A stretch of DNA of 64,000 bases from a virus. The translations under genes were made by a program, and so were the position numbers. This document shows positions 24,185 through 31,345 of this stretch, in pieces (positions within the stretch are counted from its first letter, which is position 1; the number at the start of each line of letters is the position of its first letter). The stretch is taken from IMG/VR virus record IMGVR_UViG_3300031251_000001, positions 150,230 through 214,229 of that record. One strand, given 5' to 3'. The notes under the pieces are model-generated. The model had not been told where the DNA came from, did not search any database, and saw nothing but the letters and a program-made list of their open reading frames with translations.

Positions 24185-24414
24185 GCTTGATTTCCTCTCA
24201 GAAACGCCTGGGCGATCTGCACGGCCGCTTGGTGCGTATAGCCATCCGGGTTGTCGTCAGGCTGAGGCTGCAGTTCTTTGTTGACATAACAGAACACCTG
24301 CCACTGAGCGTGACAGGTATCATAGCGGAGGATCTCCACCTTCTTGTCGCCCAGCTTGGCAACCGTCCCGTGCATGTAGCCACGGGACGTCGGTTTGAAC
24401 TCGGCCGCGATCAT
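24181..24414 (-). CDS. Hypothetical protein (77 aa)
   Basis: Small soluble protein (AEFKPTSRGYMHGTVAKLG). ATGA overlap with the membrane protein gene. Two nucleotides downstream of the methyltransferase stop. Confidence 0.6.
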   Translation of the reverse strand: MIAAEFKPTSRGYMHGTVAKLGDKKVEILRYDTCHAQWQVFCYVNKELQPQPDDNPDGYTHQAAVQIAQAFLRGNQA

Positions 24415-24416
24415 GG

Positions 24417-25607
24417 TTACTTCCCTTTGTTGAGGATGACCATCACCGTCTTAATCGTCGTCCCCGACTCTTTGAACGCCGCGACAGGGAGTTCCTTAAT
24501 CTTGCCGTTCTTCTTGATCAGTTCGACCAGCTCGTTGTGCAGCGCTGTGCCACGGAACTGAACAGAGCCAGAGGCGATCGACACCAGCCTGCCGCCCGGT
24601 TTAAGCATCTTCCAGGCGTGCAGGATGTGCTTGATGTCCTGCATCTTAGTGAACGGCGGATTCATGACGATACGGTCGTACTGGGTGACCAGCGAGGGAC
24701 TGTTGAAGGTGAGGAAGTCTTGCTGCCAGACCGCGTAACTCTTCTCCACCAGGGCGTCGGCATCGTGCTTATCCAGCTCCACACAATGCACATCGCAACC
24801 CAGGTCTTTCAGCCTCTTGGCGATGCGACCATCGCCGGCTGACGGTTCCAGGCACAAGTGATACTTGCGTACCTGGGCCTCCTTCATCATCAAGTCGACG
24901 ATCTCGGGCGGTGTGTAGAACGATTGCTTGGTCTGCTGGATATTGATCGCCTTGCCGGTCTTAATCCCTTCCCGGAGCAAGTCGATGGCTTGGCGGTTGG
25001 GGAAGACGTGGGTGCCGAGGTTGGACTTCCATTTACCGTCATAACCCAGCAGGACCTTCTTGAAAGCAGCGTAGACCTTGGGGGCGAGTTGACCTTCCGG
25101 AAGCGTGACGGTCAGAGCGTCATCGTCGATAGTGCAATTGTTCAAGATCTCTTTGATCTCGTCGGGAATCGTGCCGCGTGCTGCTATGGCCATTGCTTCC
25201 TTTCTCTTTTGTTCTTTGACCTTGTCTATTGCTTCTGGAAGATACTCCTCCAACCGACAGCCCTCGTTGTGCTTGGTGCGGTAGTGCCGAAGGATGTCTA
25301 TCCAGTAGAGGTAAGACTTGTAATAACGAGTCTTGGTGTCGAGCAGTTTCTGCAACCTCGACTTCATGTACATCTCGGTGTTGTCGTCACCATATCGCTT
25401 GGCGGCAAACGTCGGACCCCGGTAGTCGCTGTAGATGTGTGAACGCAGCCTGACTGCGGCTTCCTTCTCGAACAGCTCCAACGTCCCGCGTACGTGCTGC
25501 AGGACGTTAGCCAGGCTGTGTGGGTTGTTGTCGATATAAAGCAACAACATATCAGTGTCGTGGCTCGGTCGCCACTCAGTGTTAATATCCAGTAGCTCAG
25601 GAAGCAT
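24417..25607 (-). CDS. N6-adenine-type DNA methyltransferase (396 aa)
   Basis: Transfers a methyl group from SAM to the exocyclic amine of adenine. Residues 254-260 form the SAM-binding motif EPSAGDG, and 316-319 are the catalytic NPPF motif. LCLEPSAGDG and TQYDRIVMNPPF fit the (D/N/S)PP(Y/F/W) class. The N-terminal 220 residues carry a domain of the type found in plasmid and phage methylases (CTIDDDALTVTLPEGQLAPK, TKQSFYTPPEIVDLM). No restriction partner is adjacent, so protection of phage DNA or regulation is more likely than a restriction-modification system. ATG at 25607 fits; the upstream frame is shadow. Confidence 0.88.
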   Translation of the reverse strand: MLPELLDINTEWRPSHDTDMLLLYIDNNPHSLANVLQHVRGTLELFEKEAAVRLRSHIYSDYRGPTFAAKRYGDDNTEMYMKSRLQKLLDTKTRYYKSYLYWIDILRHYRTKHNEGCRLEEYLPEAIDKVKEQKRKEAMAIAARGTIPDEIKEILNNCTIDDDALTVTLPEGQLAPKVYAAFKKVLLGYDGKWKSNLGTHVFPNRQAIDLLREGIKTGKAINIQQTKQSFYTPPEIVDLMMKEAQVRKYHLCLEPSAGDGRIAKRLKDLGCDVHCVELDKHDADALVEKSYAVWQQDFLTFNSPSLVTQYDRIVMNPPFTKMQDIKHILHAWKMLKPGGRLVSIASGSVQFRGTALHNELVELIKKNGKIKELPVAAFKESGTTIKTVMVILNKGK

Positions 25608-25614
25608 GTGTCTC

Positions 25615-25872
25615 CTATCGGCGGTTGCTGTTGCGGCCGCTATAGCCGTTGGTTGGTACGGGGTGACCCTCCAGTGCACGAATCCTCGCTCTGCAATGAG
25701 TGATACTCCACATGAACTTATCCATGCGACGGCGGGCGCTGGCGGTGTAAATCTGAAACGTGCCGGGAGGGTTACGGTTCTTGGGGTCGTCCTCAATCTT
25801 CTTGACCTTGATCAGCAGCTGTCGCATCTCCTCACGCAACTGCGGTATGGTCTCTTCCGTGTCGGCGCTCAT
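25615..25872 (-). CDS. Small basic helical protein (85 aa)
   Basis: Begins MSADTEETIPQLREEMRQLL and ends in a basic RNSNRR. Coupled by ATGA to the upstream gene, seven nucleotides before the methyltransferase. Not recognised. Confidence 0.6.
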   Translation of the reverse strand: MSADTEETIPQLREEMRQLLIKVKKIEDDPKNRNPPGTFQIYTASARRRMDKFMWSITHCRARIRALEGHPVPTNGYSGRNSNRR

Positions 25873-26213
25873 AGCTCGTCCTCGGTTAACACACCCTGGA
25901 ACATGAAGTAGATAACGCCCTTGCAGGTAGTCGAAGCAATGAACGTGGCGTCGGCTGGCAGGCAATCTGTCTCACCCGCCACGATGATGATCTTGAATCG
26001 CTTCTCGTTCAGGGCTTCCTTGGTGGGTTGAGCGTAGCGCCAGAAGAGAGTAGGGACATAACGATAGTGCTTGGTGCCACTGTCGTAGTATTTCTCCTTT
26101 CGCATCGTGAACCCCAGCAGCTGAGAGTCAGGAGGAATGCGAATGAAGCTCGTAGTGACCCATTGCCGTTCGATGGAGTGCAGCTCCGCAGAGCCGATTC
26201 GATGCGTGTCCAT
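25869..26213 (-). CDS. Hypothetical protein (114 aa)
   Basis: Alpha/beta protein (PDSQLLGFTMRKEKYYDSG). ATG at 26213 is two nucleotides after the upstream stop. Not recognised. Confidence 0.62.
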   Translation of the reverse strand: MDTHRIGSAELHSIERQWVTTSFIRIPPDSQLLGFTMRKEKYYDSGTKHYRYVPTLFWRYAQPTKEALNEKRFKIIIVAGETDCLPADATFIASTTCKGVIYFMFQGVLTEDEL

Positions 26214-26215
26214 GG

Positions 26216-26638
26216 TCACTTGCCTTTCCGTTTCTTTTTGTTCTCGCTGAGGATGTCGTTCAACATGCACACCAGATCCATGTTGTCGGGGAATCGCTGA
26301 GTCATCTTGGTGTACTCGACGATTCGCCCACCCATCGTCGTCTCGATGAAGTCGTAATAGTAGGCCCCGTCCGTGACGTCAGGCTCCACGAACTTGTTGG
26401 TACGCATCCAGTTGTCGATCACCAGGGCCATGTCATGGATTTTCTCCACGATGTCGGCGTGCGACTGATTCCGGTAGACCTCGTTCCATACCTTCAATCG
26501 AGACAGAGGGTGAATAACACCCTCGGTCAGATAGTAGGTAGTGAGAGCGACGTCGCGCAGCTTGTTGGCGTCGTACAGCCGAGGTATGCCGTTTGGGTGC
26601 GTAGGTGGGCGGGAGGGGACGTTTGAGTTTGCGGACAT
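26216..26638 (-). CDS. Hypothetical protein (140 aa)
   Basis: Begins MSANSNVPSRPPTHPNGIP, then a helical body and a Lys-rich end (SENKKKRKGK). The start at 26638 lies within the upstream 281-aa gene, giving a 206-nt overlap, the largest in the window. Coding potential is clearer in this frame across 26216-26600. Confidence 0.62.
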   Translation of the reverse strand: MSANSNVPSRPPTHPNGIPRLYDANKLRDVALTTYYLTEGVIHPLSRLKVWNEVYRNQSHADIVEKIHDMALVIDNWMRTNKFVEPDVTDGAYYYDFIETTMGGRIVEYTKMTQRFPDNMDLVCMLNDILSENKKKRKGK

Positions 26639-27278
26639 ATTTGGGCTTCTCTCGGTTACAGAGGATGGAAATGGCGAGCTTGAGAGTATGGTACTCCTCA
26701 CGATCAATGTAGAGCGTGAGCAGGTGTTGATTGCCGAAACCGATGTCATGCGTGCGTTCGTGCTTGATGACTCGCACCAGCTTGAGACCGGGTTCCTTGT
26801 TAAGCACATCCATCGTGTCGTCCAGGAACTTGTCGGGTACGGTGAGTCTCACCTCGACCAGGCCCTCACGCTGCAGGCCTATCAGGATGTTTGGTTGGCG
26901 TGCCTTGATCAGGCCGAGACGAAACTTGAACTGCTGAAAGGCAGCGCCGGCTGTATTGGCCTGATGGGCGGCCTCCATGTGCATGTTCCACTTGCCGCTG
27001 TGCGGATTGACGTCTGGAAGTTGAGCAGTGACAGCCCGCTCGGGTTCCTCGAACTTGAAGAACACTGTGTAGATAGTGTCTTCGGAGAACCACAAGCCAC
27101 CTGAGACATTGACCAGGCCGCAGTCGGAATACAGGGTGACCTGGAACCGATCGAGCCAGGGTTCCTTCGTGTTGTTGCCGTCCAACGCCACCATGCCCAG
27201 CGTGAGCAGGTGCTCGTAGACCAGCTTGTCGAAGCGTTTGATGCGTTCTTGAATCTCTTTGGGGACGCGACGTGCCAT
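26433..27278 (-). CDS. Hypothetical protein (281 aa), tail overlaps next gene
   Basis: Residues 1-215 form a coherent alpha/beta protein (FQVTLYSDCGLVNVSGGLWF, LYIDREEYHTLKLAISIL). After residue about 215 the reading frame runs for another 66 codons over the 140-aa gene and becomes basic and low in structure. Either the overlap is real or a frameshift or sequence error removed a stop near 26640. The N-terminal part is well supported; the tail is doubtful. Confidence 0.65.
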   Translation of the reverse strand: MARRVPKEIQERIKRFDKLVYEHLLTLGMVALDGNNTKEPWLDRFQVTLYSDCGLVNVSGGLWFSEDTIYTVFFKFEEPERAVTAQLPDVNPHSGKWNMHMEAAHQANTAGAAFQQFKFRLGLIKARQPNILIGLQREGLVEVRLTVPDKFLDDTMDVLNKEPGLKLVRVIKHERTHDIGFGNQHLLTLYIDREEYHTLKLAISILCNREKPKYVRKLKRPLPPTYAPKRHTSAVRRQQAARRRSHYLLSDRGCYSPSVSIEGMERGLPESVARRHRGENP

Positions 27279-27281
27279 GAG

Positions 27282-27476
27282 TTATCCAATCTGAAGTTGA
27301 CCACGCTTGTTGGTGGTGATGCCTTTGGAGCAAGGGAAAGAGCGACGACCATCTGGCCATGTCACAGATACACGTACTCCGTTACAACCCTCCAGGCTGC
27401 AAGGACGTATATTTCCAGAACACACGCCCTTCTGCTTGCCGTCGCGATCCAAGATGATGGTGCCTTTCTTGAACAT
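27282..27476 (-). CDS. Hypothetical Cys-rich small protein (64 aa)
   Basis: Basic, with four Cys (GVCSGNIRPCSLEGCNG and FPCSKG) that could bind one metal. Starts after the 27.5-kb terminator. Not recognised. Confidence 0.62.
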   Translation of the reverse strand: MFKKGTIILDRDGKQKGVCSGNIRPCSLEGCNGVRVSVTWPDGRRSFPCSKGITTNKRGQLQIG

Positions 27477-27490
27477 AGTGTCTCCTGATT

Positions 27491-27523
27491 AAACGAAAAC
27501 ACCCAGGCGGGATGCCTGGGTGT
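27491..27523 (-). terminator. Intrinsic terminator
   Basis: Perfect ten-bp stem ACACCCAGGC with GCCTGGGTGT, five-base loop, then TTTTCGTTTAA on the minus strand. Ends the transcript of the 78-aa secreted protein gene. Confidence 0.85.
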
Positions 27524-27549
27524 CGTGGTATTTCTCAGCTGTCTGTCCG

Positions 27550-27786
27550 TTATGGGAAAATCGGGCTGGTCAAGACGATCCAAAGCCGCAGTAATACATC
27601 CCAAGCTACGGTTCCTCCGCCTGGTGGCATGGTAGGAGGAGGTGTGGGATCGCCCGGAAAGGCAGGATCCCAGACCATCACCACATAACCATCGCTGTTG
27701 ACATAATATACCCAGTCGGCTTTGACTGTCTGCGTTGTGCAGAGCAGCACCAAGCAGGCCACCAGGGCCAAAACAGATCGCTTCAT
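27550..27786 (-). CDS. Small secreted protein (78 aa)
   Basis: A classical signal peptide (MKRSVLALVACLVLLCTTQT, then VKADW, likely cleavage after Ala) followed by an acidic, Pro/Gly-rich peptide. The Cys before the cleavage region lacks a true lipobox. Made as a separate unit between a -10-like site and a terminator. Function unknown. Confidence 0.7.
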   Translation of the reverse strand: MKRSVLALVACLVLLCTTQTVKADWVYYVNSDGYVVMVWDPAFPGDPTPPPTMPPGGGTVAWDVLLRLWIVLTSPIFP

Positions 27787-27850
27787 TGCGGACTCCTAAC
27801 GCACGTCCATCGTAGGCGTCATGCCGGTGACTGGCGTGCGATATAGTCCA

Positions 27851-27859
27851 ATTATAACA
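27851..27859 (-). promoter_or_regulatory. Extended -10-like sequence
   Basis: TGTTATAAT on the minus strand, a perfect TATAAT with an extended TG, about 65 nt upstream of the 78-aa secreted protein gene. No recognisable -35. The best promoter candidate in the window. Confidence 0.45.
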
Positions 27860-27871
27860 CGACTGGAAGGA

Positions 27872-27925
27872 GGCCCGACGTGGTAGAGGCTTGGCTAGTA
27901 CTCCTCGACTCACCCACGTCAGGCC
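27872..27925 (-). other. Long imperfect hairpin in a gene gap
   Basis: Twelve-bp stem (GGCCTGACGTGG with CCACGTCGGGCC, one G-U on the minus strand) with a thirty-base loop, between the 52-aa gene and the -10-like site. It may be a terminator, although the following sequence is not very T-rich. Confidence 0.4.
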
Positions 27926-27931
27926 ATGGAT

Positions 27932-28090
27932 CTATTTAGCGGTGGCATCCGCCAGGGCTTGGAGGACTTGATTGACGAAGTCAGGGGAGCTGGTATTGAA
28001 GTCGAGAGCCAAGAGCTGACAGCGTGGATCACGCAGCAGCGAGGCCAGGGCAACGAGGTCAGACAGGTCTATAGTGACGTTGGCTTTCAT
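27932..28090 (-). CDS. Very small hypothetical protein (52 aa)
   Basis: MKANVTIDLSDLVALASLLR and a helical tail ending DATAK. Overlaps the upstream gene by four nucleotides (ATGA). Not recognised. Confidence 0.55.
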   Translation of the reverse strand: MKANVTIDLSDLVALASLLRDPRCQLLALDFNTSSPDFVNQVLQALADATAK

Positions 28091-28410
28091 GGGATAACAA
28101 CGTCCTCGGGGCAACTGCCGGCACCGCAGCTATCCTCACCACTTGCCGGGTTGGGAACCACGGCGGCGTGAACGTAAGGCTCGGAGAACGACTGCGTCTC
28201 CAGAGCCTTGGTGAGCATGTCACGAATGGCTACAAGACCCTCACGGGTGGTAGCCAAGCGGAACCTGTGCTGAAGGTTGCCGAAAGAGCTGGTCTCGATC
28301 TCTAGCGTTGGGCCGTAGGCATCGAAGACGCGAATGGTGGCACCACTATTACCCACGTGCAGGTAGATCTCGGTGGCGGGCGTTTCGACTTTTTTACTGT
28401 CTTGGGACAT
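28087..28410 (-). CDS. Hypothetical protein (107 aa)
   Basis: A beta-rich N-terminal half (TEIYLHVGNSGATIRVFDAY) and a Cys/Asp-rich end (SGEDSCGAGSCPEDVVIP). First gene downstream of the tRNA, 13 nt away. Not recognised. Confidence 0.62.
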   Translation of the reverse strand: MSQDSKKVETPATEIYLHVGNSGATIRVFDAYGPTLEIETSSFGNLQHRFRLATTREGLVAIRDMLTKALETQSFSEPYVHAAVVPNPASGEDSCGAGSCPEDVVIP

Positions 28411-28423
28411 GGTGACCTCTAAG

Positions 28424-28495
28424 AGCCGGGGGCAAGATTTGAACTTACGACCTCGTGGTTATGAGCCACGCGAGCTACCACTGCTCCACCCCGGT
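28424..28495 (-). tRNA. tRNA-Met (CAU), initiator-like
   Basis: A full cloverleaf is visible: D stem GAGC/GCUC with a seven-base loop, anticodon stem CGUGG/CCACG with loop CUCAUAA and anticodon CAU, T stem GUAAG/CUUGC with loop UUCAAAU. The acceptor has six pairs with an unpaired first position (A1 opposite C72) and A11:U24, both features of bacterial initiator tRNA, but only two of the three G-C pairs typical of the initiator anticodon stem are present. No CCA is encoded. Probably initiator-like. Confidence 0.88.
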
Positions 28496-28587
28496 ATGGC
28501 GGGAAGACGCCAGACAGACGGGTACCAGACCGACCTGCCTAACGCCCTCCCATGTCTGCATGTTGTACATGACCCACCGTGCCGTGT

Positions 28588-29118
28588 CTAGTTCACCTTG
28601 GCCCTCGTTCCAAATAGCCAGTCACACCCCAGGAAGATGATGTTGTAGTTGGTGCCCGGCTGCACGTGATGCAGCTCATGGTGATCGTGCAGGGCCTTCC
28701 AGAATGGCAGGTAGGGTACCCACCAGTGGGAACCGGGGATGTGCATCTCACTGTGGATGTAACCCCAGAGGGCGTGGTGGACGTACACCAACACGAAGAA
28801 GGCGATGGATCCGGCAGGGCTCACTAACCACATCAACCCGCAGACGAGGATCATGGGGATCCACTGCAAGTCGAGGGTCAGGTTGAAGAGGTTGCACGGG
28901 AGCTTGTCATCGTGATGGAAGTCCTCACGGAAGCACTGACCGTGGTGGAAGTGCCGGTGGGCTTCCAGGGTGTAGTTGAGCGTGGGGAACCAGCGATACA
29001 TGAACGCTGGAAAGGATTTGCGGTGCATGAGGTAGCGGTGAATCGTCCACTCGAACACGCTCATGAACGGGTAGAACAGAGCCAGGACGGCGATCAAGAC
29101 TGCGATGTTGGTCGTCAT
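28588..29118 (-). CDS. Fatty acid hydroxylase / sterol desaturase-like membrane protein (176 aa)
   Basis: Family members use a di-iron centre held by His boxes to hydroxylate or desaturate lipid chains. Visible boxes: HRYLMH at 27-32, HRHFHH at 54-59, HH near 114 with H122, and HDHHELHH at 144-151. Four hydrophobic segments (about 5-22, 85-100, 104-116 and 156-168) place it in the membrane. All His boxes are intact, so it should be active. The substrate is unknown; host membrane lipid or a carotenoid-type compound is possible. A -10-like element overlaps its start region. Confidence 0.85.
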   Translation of the reverse strand: MTTNIAVLIAVLALFYPFMSVFEWTIHRYLMHRKSFPAFMYRWFPTLNYTLEAHRHFHHGQCFREDFHHDDKLPCNLFNLTLDLQWIPMILVCGLMWLVSPAGSIAFFVLVYVHHALWGYIHSEMHIPGSHWWVPYLPFWKALHDHHELHHVQPGTNYNIIFLGCDWLFGTRAKVN

Positions 29119-29124
29119 GTCCTG

Positions 29125-29133
29125 ATTGTAACA
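29125..29133 (-). promoter_or_regulatory. Extended -10-like sequence
   Basis: TGTTACAAT on the minus strand, placed so that transcription would start at about the ATG of the fatty-acid-hydroxylase-like gene, implying a leaderless message. May be fortuitous. Confidence 0.25.
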
Positions 29134-29135
29134 TG

Positions 29136-29474
29136 CTAGGGTGTGCGACCGATAATCACGACGTAGAGGCGACCAGGCGAGTTCTCGTGGACCACCTGGA
29201 CCTTATCCCCGACGTGCAGGTTGGTGTAGAACTCATCACCGACGCCGACAGCCAGCCAGACATAGCCCAGATCGTCTTCGACCTCCAGGTTGTACTCAGT
29301 TGGGCCACTGGGATCCTCGCTATCACCTGTGGTGCGGATGAGGGGTTGCTGACTGATGCTCAGCACGGTGCAGGGGTAACCAGGCATCGGCTGGGGCTGA
29401 GGCTGGTTTTCGTTGATGGCGATGATGGCGGCACAGAGGACCAGGAGTACAGAGTAGAACGAGAGACGACGCAT
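29136..29474 (-). CDS. Secreted or anchored small protein with SH3-like end (112 aa)
   Basis: N-terminal hydrophobic segment (MRRLSFYSVLLVLCAAIIAI) then a Gln/Pro linker and a beta barrel-like region (GDEFYTNLHVGDKVQVVHEN). ATG at 29474 is chosen because the frame upstream is a shadow of the 227-aa gene. Followed by the fatty-acid-hydroxylase-like gene. Confidence 0.6.
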   Translation of the reverse strand: MRRLSFYSVLLVLCAAIIAINENQPQPQPMPGYPCTVLSISQQPLIRTTGDSEDPSGPTEYNLEVEDDLGYVWLAVGVGDEFYTNLHVGDKVQVVHENSPGRLYVVIIGRTP

Positions 29475-29490
29475 GGTGTACCTCAAGTGA

Positions 29491-29514
29491 AAAACCCAGG
29501 CGGTAGGCCTGGGT
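29491..29514 (-). terminator. Intrinsic terminator
   Basis: Eight-bp stem ACCCAGGC with GCCTGGGT, five-base loop, then TTTTTCACTT on the minus strand. Ends the transcript of the 227-aa gene. Confidence 0.8.
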
Positions 29515-29520
29515 ATTGGT

Positions 29521-30204
29521 TTAGAGATCGTCCTGCTGAGGGTCAGCATCGTTGACGTGGCGGATGAAGCCACGATGCAGCCAACCGTGAAAGCCGGGAC
29601 GAGACGGAGCAATGAAGATAGAGGGTTTGACGGTAACTCGTGGCACGGTGCCCTTGCGTGACCAGGCCGGGTTGCTGCCTGAGCTGATCGATGGCCCGTC
29701 GATAAACCAGTCTGAAATGTCGGGGCCTTCGCCACTGGGGTCAGACGGGCAGCGAACATAGAGACAGATGCCATCAGCACCCGTGAACTTATCCTTCTTA
29801 CCGTCCGAGCCGCGCCACCAGGAAGCATCCCACATGGCTCCTGCTGGTGCTCTGACCGGCCCACCAGGCAGCTCGCTCAGGTGCAAGTGATACTCACCGC
29901 CCTTATCGTCCTGGTAGATCACCTCCCAGAACAGCTCACGATCCTTCTTCTCGAACGCCAAACCACAGCTGCACTGAGCCGGCCAGCGTGTGTCTTCGGC
30001 AAAGGGCGTCATGTCGCCATGCCCGCCCAGGATGCCGCGTGCCTTATCCTCGGCACTGATGACACCATCCTCGACTCGATTCAAAGCAGAGTGATAACTG
30101 TAGTCACCGCCCATCGAAGGACACGGCCCGCTACGGCTGCACCGCAGCCACTGATAGCTGCGGTCACTCGGTTTGATGAAGAAGCAAAGGATAGGTTTCA
30201 TCAT
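29521..30204 (-). CDS. Hypothetical protein (227 aa), phage family of unknown function
   Basis: Contains RWPAQCSCGLAFEKKD near 80, PAGAMWDASWWRG near 125 and GFHGWLHRGFIRH near the C-terminus. From memory this arrangement (MWDA..W, then G..L.V..P, then HGFL) is a family of unknown function (DUF6527-like) found in phages and prophages. CSCG and several His suggest a metal site. Two adjacent ATGs at the start. Confident coding; function unknown. Confidence 0.7.
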   Translation of the reverse strand: MMKPILCFFIKPSDRSYQWLRCSRSGPCPSMGGDYSYHSALNRVEDGVISAEDKARGILGGHGDMTPFAEDTRWPAQCSCGLAFEKKDRELFWEVIYQDDKGGEYHLHLSELPGGPVRAPAGAMWDASWWRGSDGKKDKFTGADGICLYVRCPSDPSGEGPDISDWFIDGPSISSGSNPAWSRKGTVPRVTVKPSIFIAPSRPGFHGWLHRGFIRHVNDADPQQDDL

Positions 30205-30437
30205 GGGTGATTCACCTTCAGGTTGTTGAACCAGGTCACGATGAGGACGAGCAGCCCCCACACGCCGATGACAAACAAGGTGATCCAGAGTGGACTCATG
30301 ACCCAGAGCCAAGACCAGTCGATGGCCTTGAACAGCTTGAGAGCGATGAACACCAGCTGTACGATGCCGATGATGATGGCAATGACCATGATCACGAGCG
30401 ATTCAAAGATTGCTTCACCGAAGGAGTTGAAGTCCAT
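30201..30437 (-). CDS. Small membrane protein (78 aa)
   Basis: Two spans (FESLVIMVIAIIIGIVQLVF, then WLWVMSPLWITLFVIGVWGL) with a short charged loop. ATG at 30437 follows GGAGG that itself abuts palindrome R4. First gene of its unit. Confidence 0.68.
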   Translation of the reverse strand: MDFNSFGEAIFESLVIMVIAIIIGIVQLVFIALKLFKAIDWSWLWVMSPLWITLFVIGVWGLLVLIVTWFNNLKVNHP

Positions 30438-30446
30438 TCCATCCTC

Positions 30447-30462
30447 CAAAATACGTATTTTG
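30447..30462. repeat. 16-bp palindrome, copy R4
   Basis: CAAAATACGTATTTTG four nucleotides after the stop at 30467. On the minus strand its terminal G begins the GGAGG of the 78-aa membrane gene, so binding here would overlap the ribosome-binding region of the DNA. Confidence 0.85.
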
Positions 30463-30466
30463 AAAC

Positions 30467-30661
30467 CTACTTGGCCATCACCAGCAGCATGAACGGCCAG
30501 GAGACCATCCACAGAGTGAACCAGTAGGGCAACGTGAACCCAGGAGCACCTTTAGCGACCAGGATGATCAAGGCCAGGACGAATCCGATAGTCAGATAGC
30601 CCAGCACGATGCCGGCCAGCAACCTGCCGGCGCCTTTACAGATCTTCCAAAGTGTTCGCAT
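30467..30661 (-). CDS. Small membrane protein (64 aa)
   Basis: Two hydrophobic segments (AGIVLGYLTIGFVLALIILV and WFTLWMVSWPFMLLVMAK) with a basic N-terminus. Not recognised. Confidence 0.62.
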   Translation of the reverse strand: MRTLWKICKGAGRLLAGIVLGYLTIGFVLALIILVAKGAPGFTLPYWFTLWMVSWPFMLLVMAK

Positions 30662-30679
30662 GCGGTACTCCGGAGTTCC

Positions 30680-30886
30680 TTACTCCAGTGTACCCTGTCG
30701 GCGTCTCCGCACACTGCGGAGCGAACCCCGTGGCGGGAAGTACCCGATGTCCTTGACTTGACCGTTATGGAACACCACGCGGATGTTCTCAGGGCTGATG
30801 TGAGTGATGATCCCTTCGCGGCCGAGGAGTGACTTACCGCCGGCCAGGGTCTCACCAGTGACTTTAACTTTGGTTTGAGGTCGCAT
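30680..30886 (-). CDS. Small basic protein, KOW-like fold possible (68 aa)
   Basis: Short beta strands (TKVKVTGETLAGGKSLLGRE, EGIITHISPENIRVVF) and a basic Arg-rich end. KOW/SH3-like barrels have this outline. Overlaps the upstream gene by 23 nt. Confidence 0.55.
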   Translation of the reverse strand: MRPQTKVKVTGETLAGGKSLLGREGIITHISPENIRVVFHNGQVKDIGYFPPRGSLRSVRRRRQGTLE

Positions 30887-31136
30887 CGTGCTCTCGCTGT
30901 TTGTCCAATACTGTTGAGATATCGAGCAGGTACAGGCCGAACCAGATGGGCAGGCACACCGCCACTGCTATCGACAGGACAACAATAACACCTGCGAGAA
31001 CGGACATCAACCATTTACCGGCTGCTGACCAGGCAACGAGCCCAGCAGGGCTGCACAGCCAGAAGATCAAGATGGCGACCGGGGCGATGATGAAGCCGTA
31101 AGCGGTTGCCCGCGTAAGGTGAACGAGGAAGCGCAT
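30864..31136 (-). CDS. Membrane protein (90 aa)
   Basis: Two or three spans (AYGFIIAPVAILIFWLCSPA and SVLAGVIVVLSIAVAVCLPI) with a hydrophilic end (QREHDATSNQS). Its ATG is joined to the upstream gene's stop (ATGA). Confidence 0.62.
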   Translation of the reverse strand: MRFLVHLTRATAYGFIIAPVAILIFWLCSPAGLVAWSAAGKWLMSVLAGVIVVLSIAVAVCLPIWFGLYLLDISTVLDKQREHDATSNQS

Positions 31137-31345
31137 CACGAGGCCATCCTTTCCCGGAGAGCAGCCTCCTTGGAGCGAGGCCGCGGCCAACCATGACGGT
31201 AGAAATAATTGCAACACTTCCGGCAGTAGTAGCCCTGATGCTTACCTTTGTCATTGACGACAACCAGGACCCTGCTGTAGGGAGTCTCGCAGTCCTTATT
31301 TTGACACTTTTGCTTTGGTACTCGGCGGTGACGAGGCATTGACAT
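31136..31345 (-). CDS. Zinc-binding small basic protein (69 aa)
   Basis: CQNKDC and CRKCC near residues 13 and 39 could bind a zinc ion, surrounded by Arg and Lys (RHRRVPKQK, PRPRSKEAALRERM). Overlaps the end of the PAP2 gene by 50 nt. Nucleic-acid binding is plausible. Confidence 0.6.
   Translation of the reverse strand: MSMPRHRRVPKQKCQNKDCETPYSRVLVVVNDKGKHQGYYCRKCCNYFYRHGWPRPRSKEAALRERMAS

Noticed and set aside
26640-26809. Upstream extension of the 140-aa gene's frame
   Set aside because: It is covered by the coherent 281-aa gene and lacks a start with ribosome-binding site.
27872-27925. Hairpin as a tRNA
   Set aside because: No anticodon arm or T-loop consensus.
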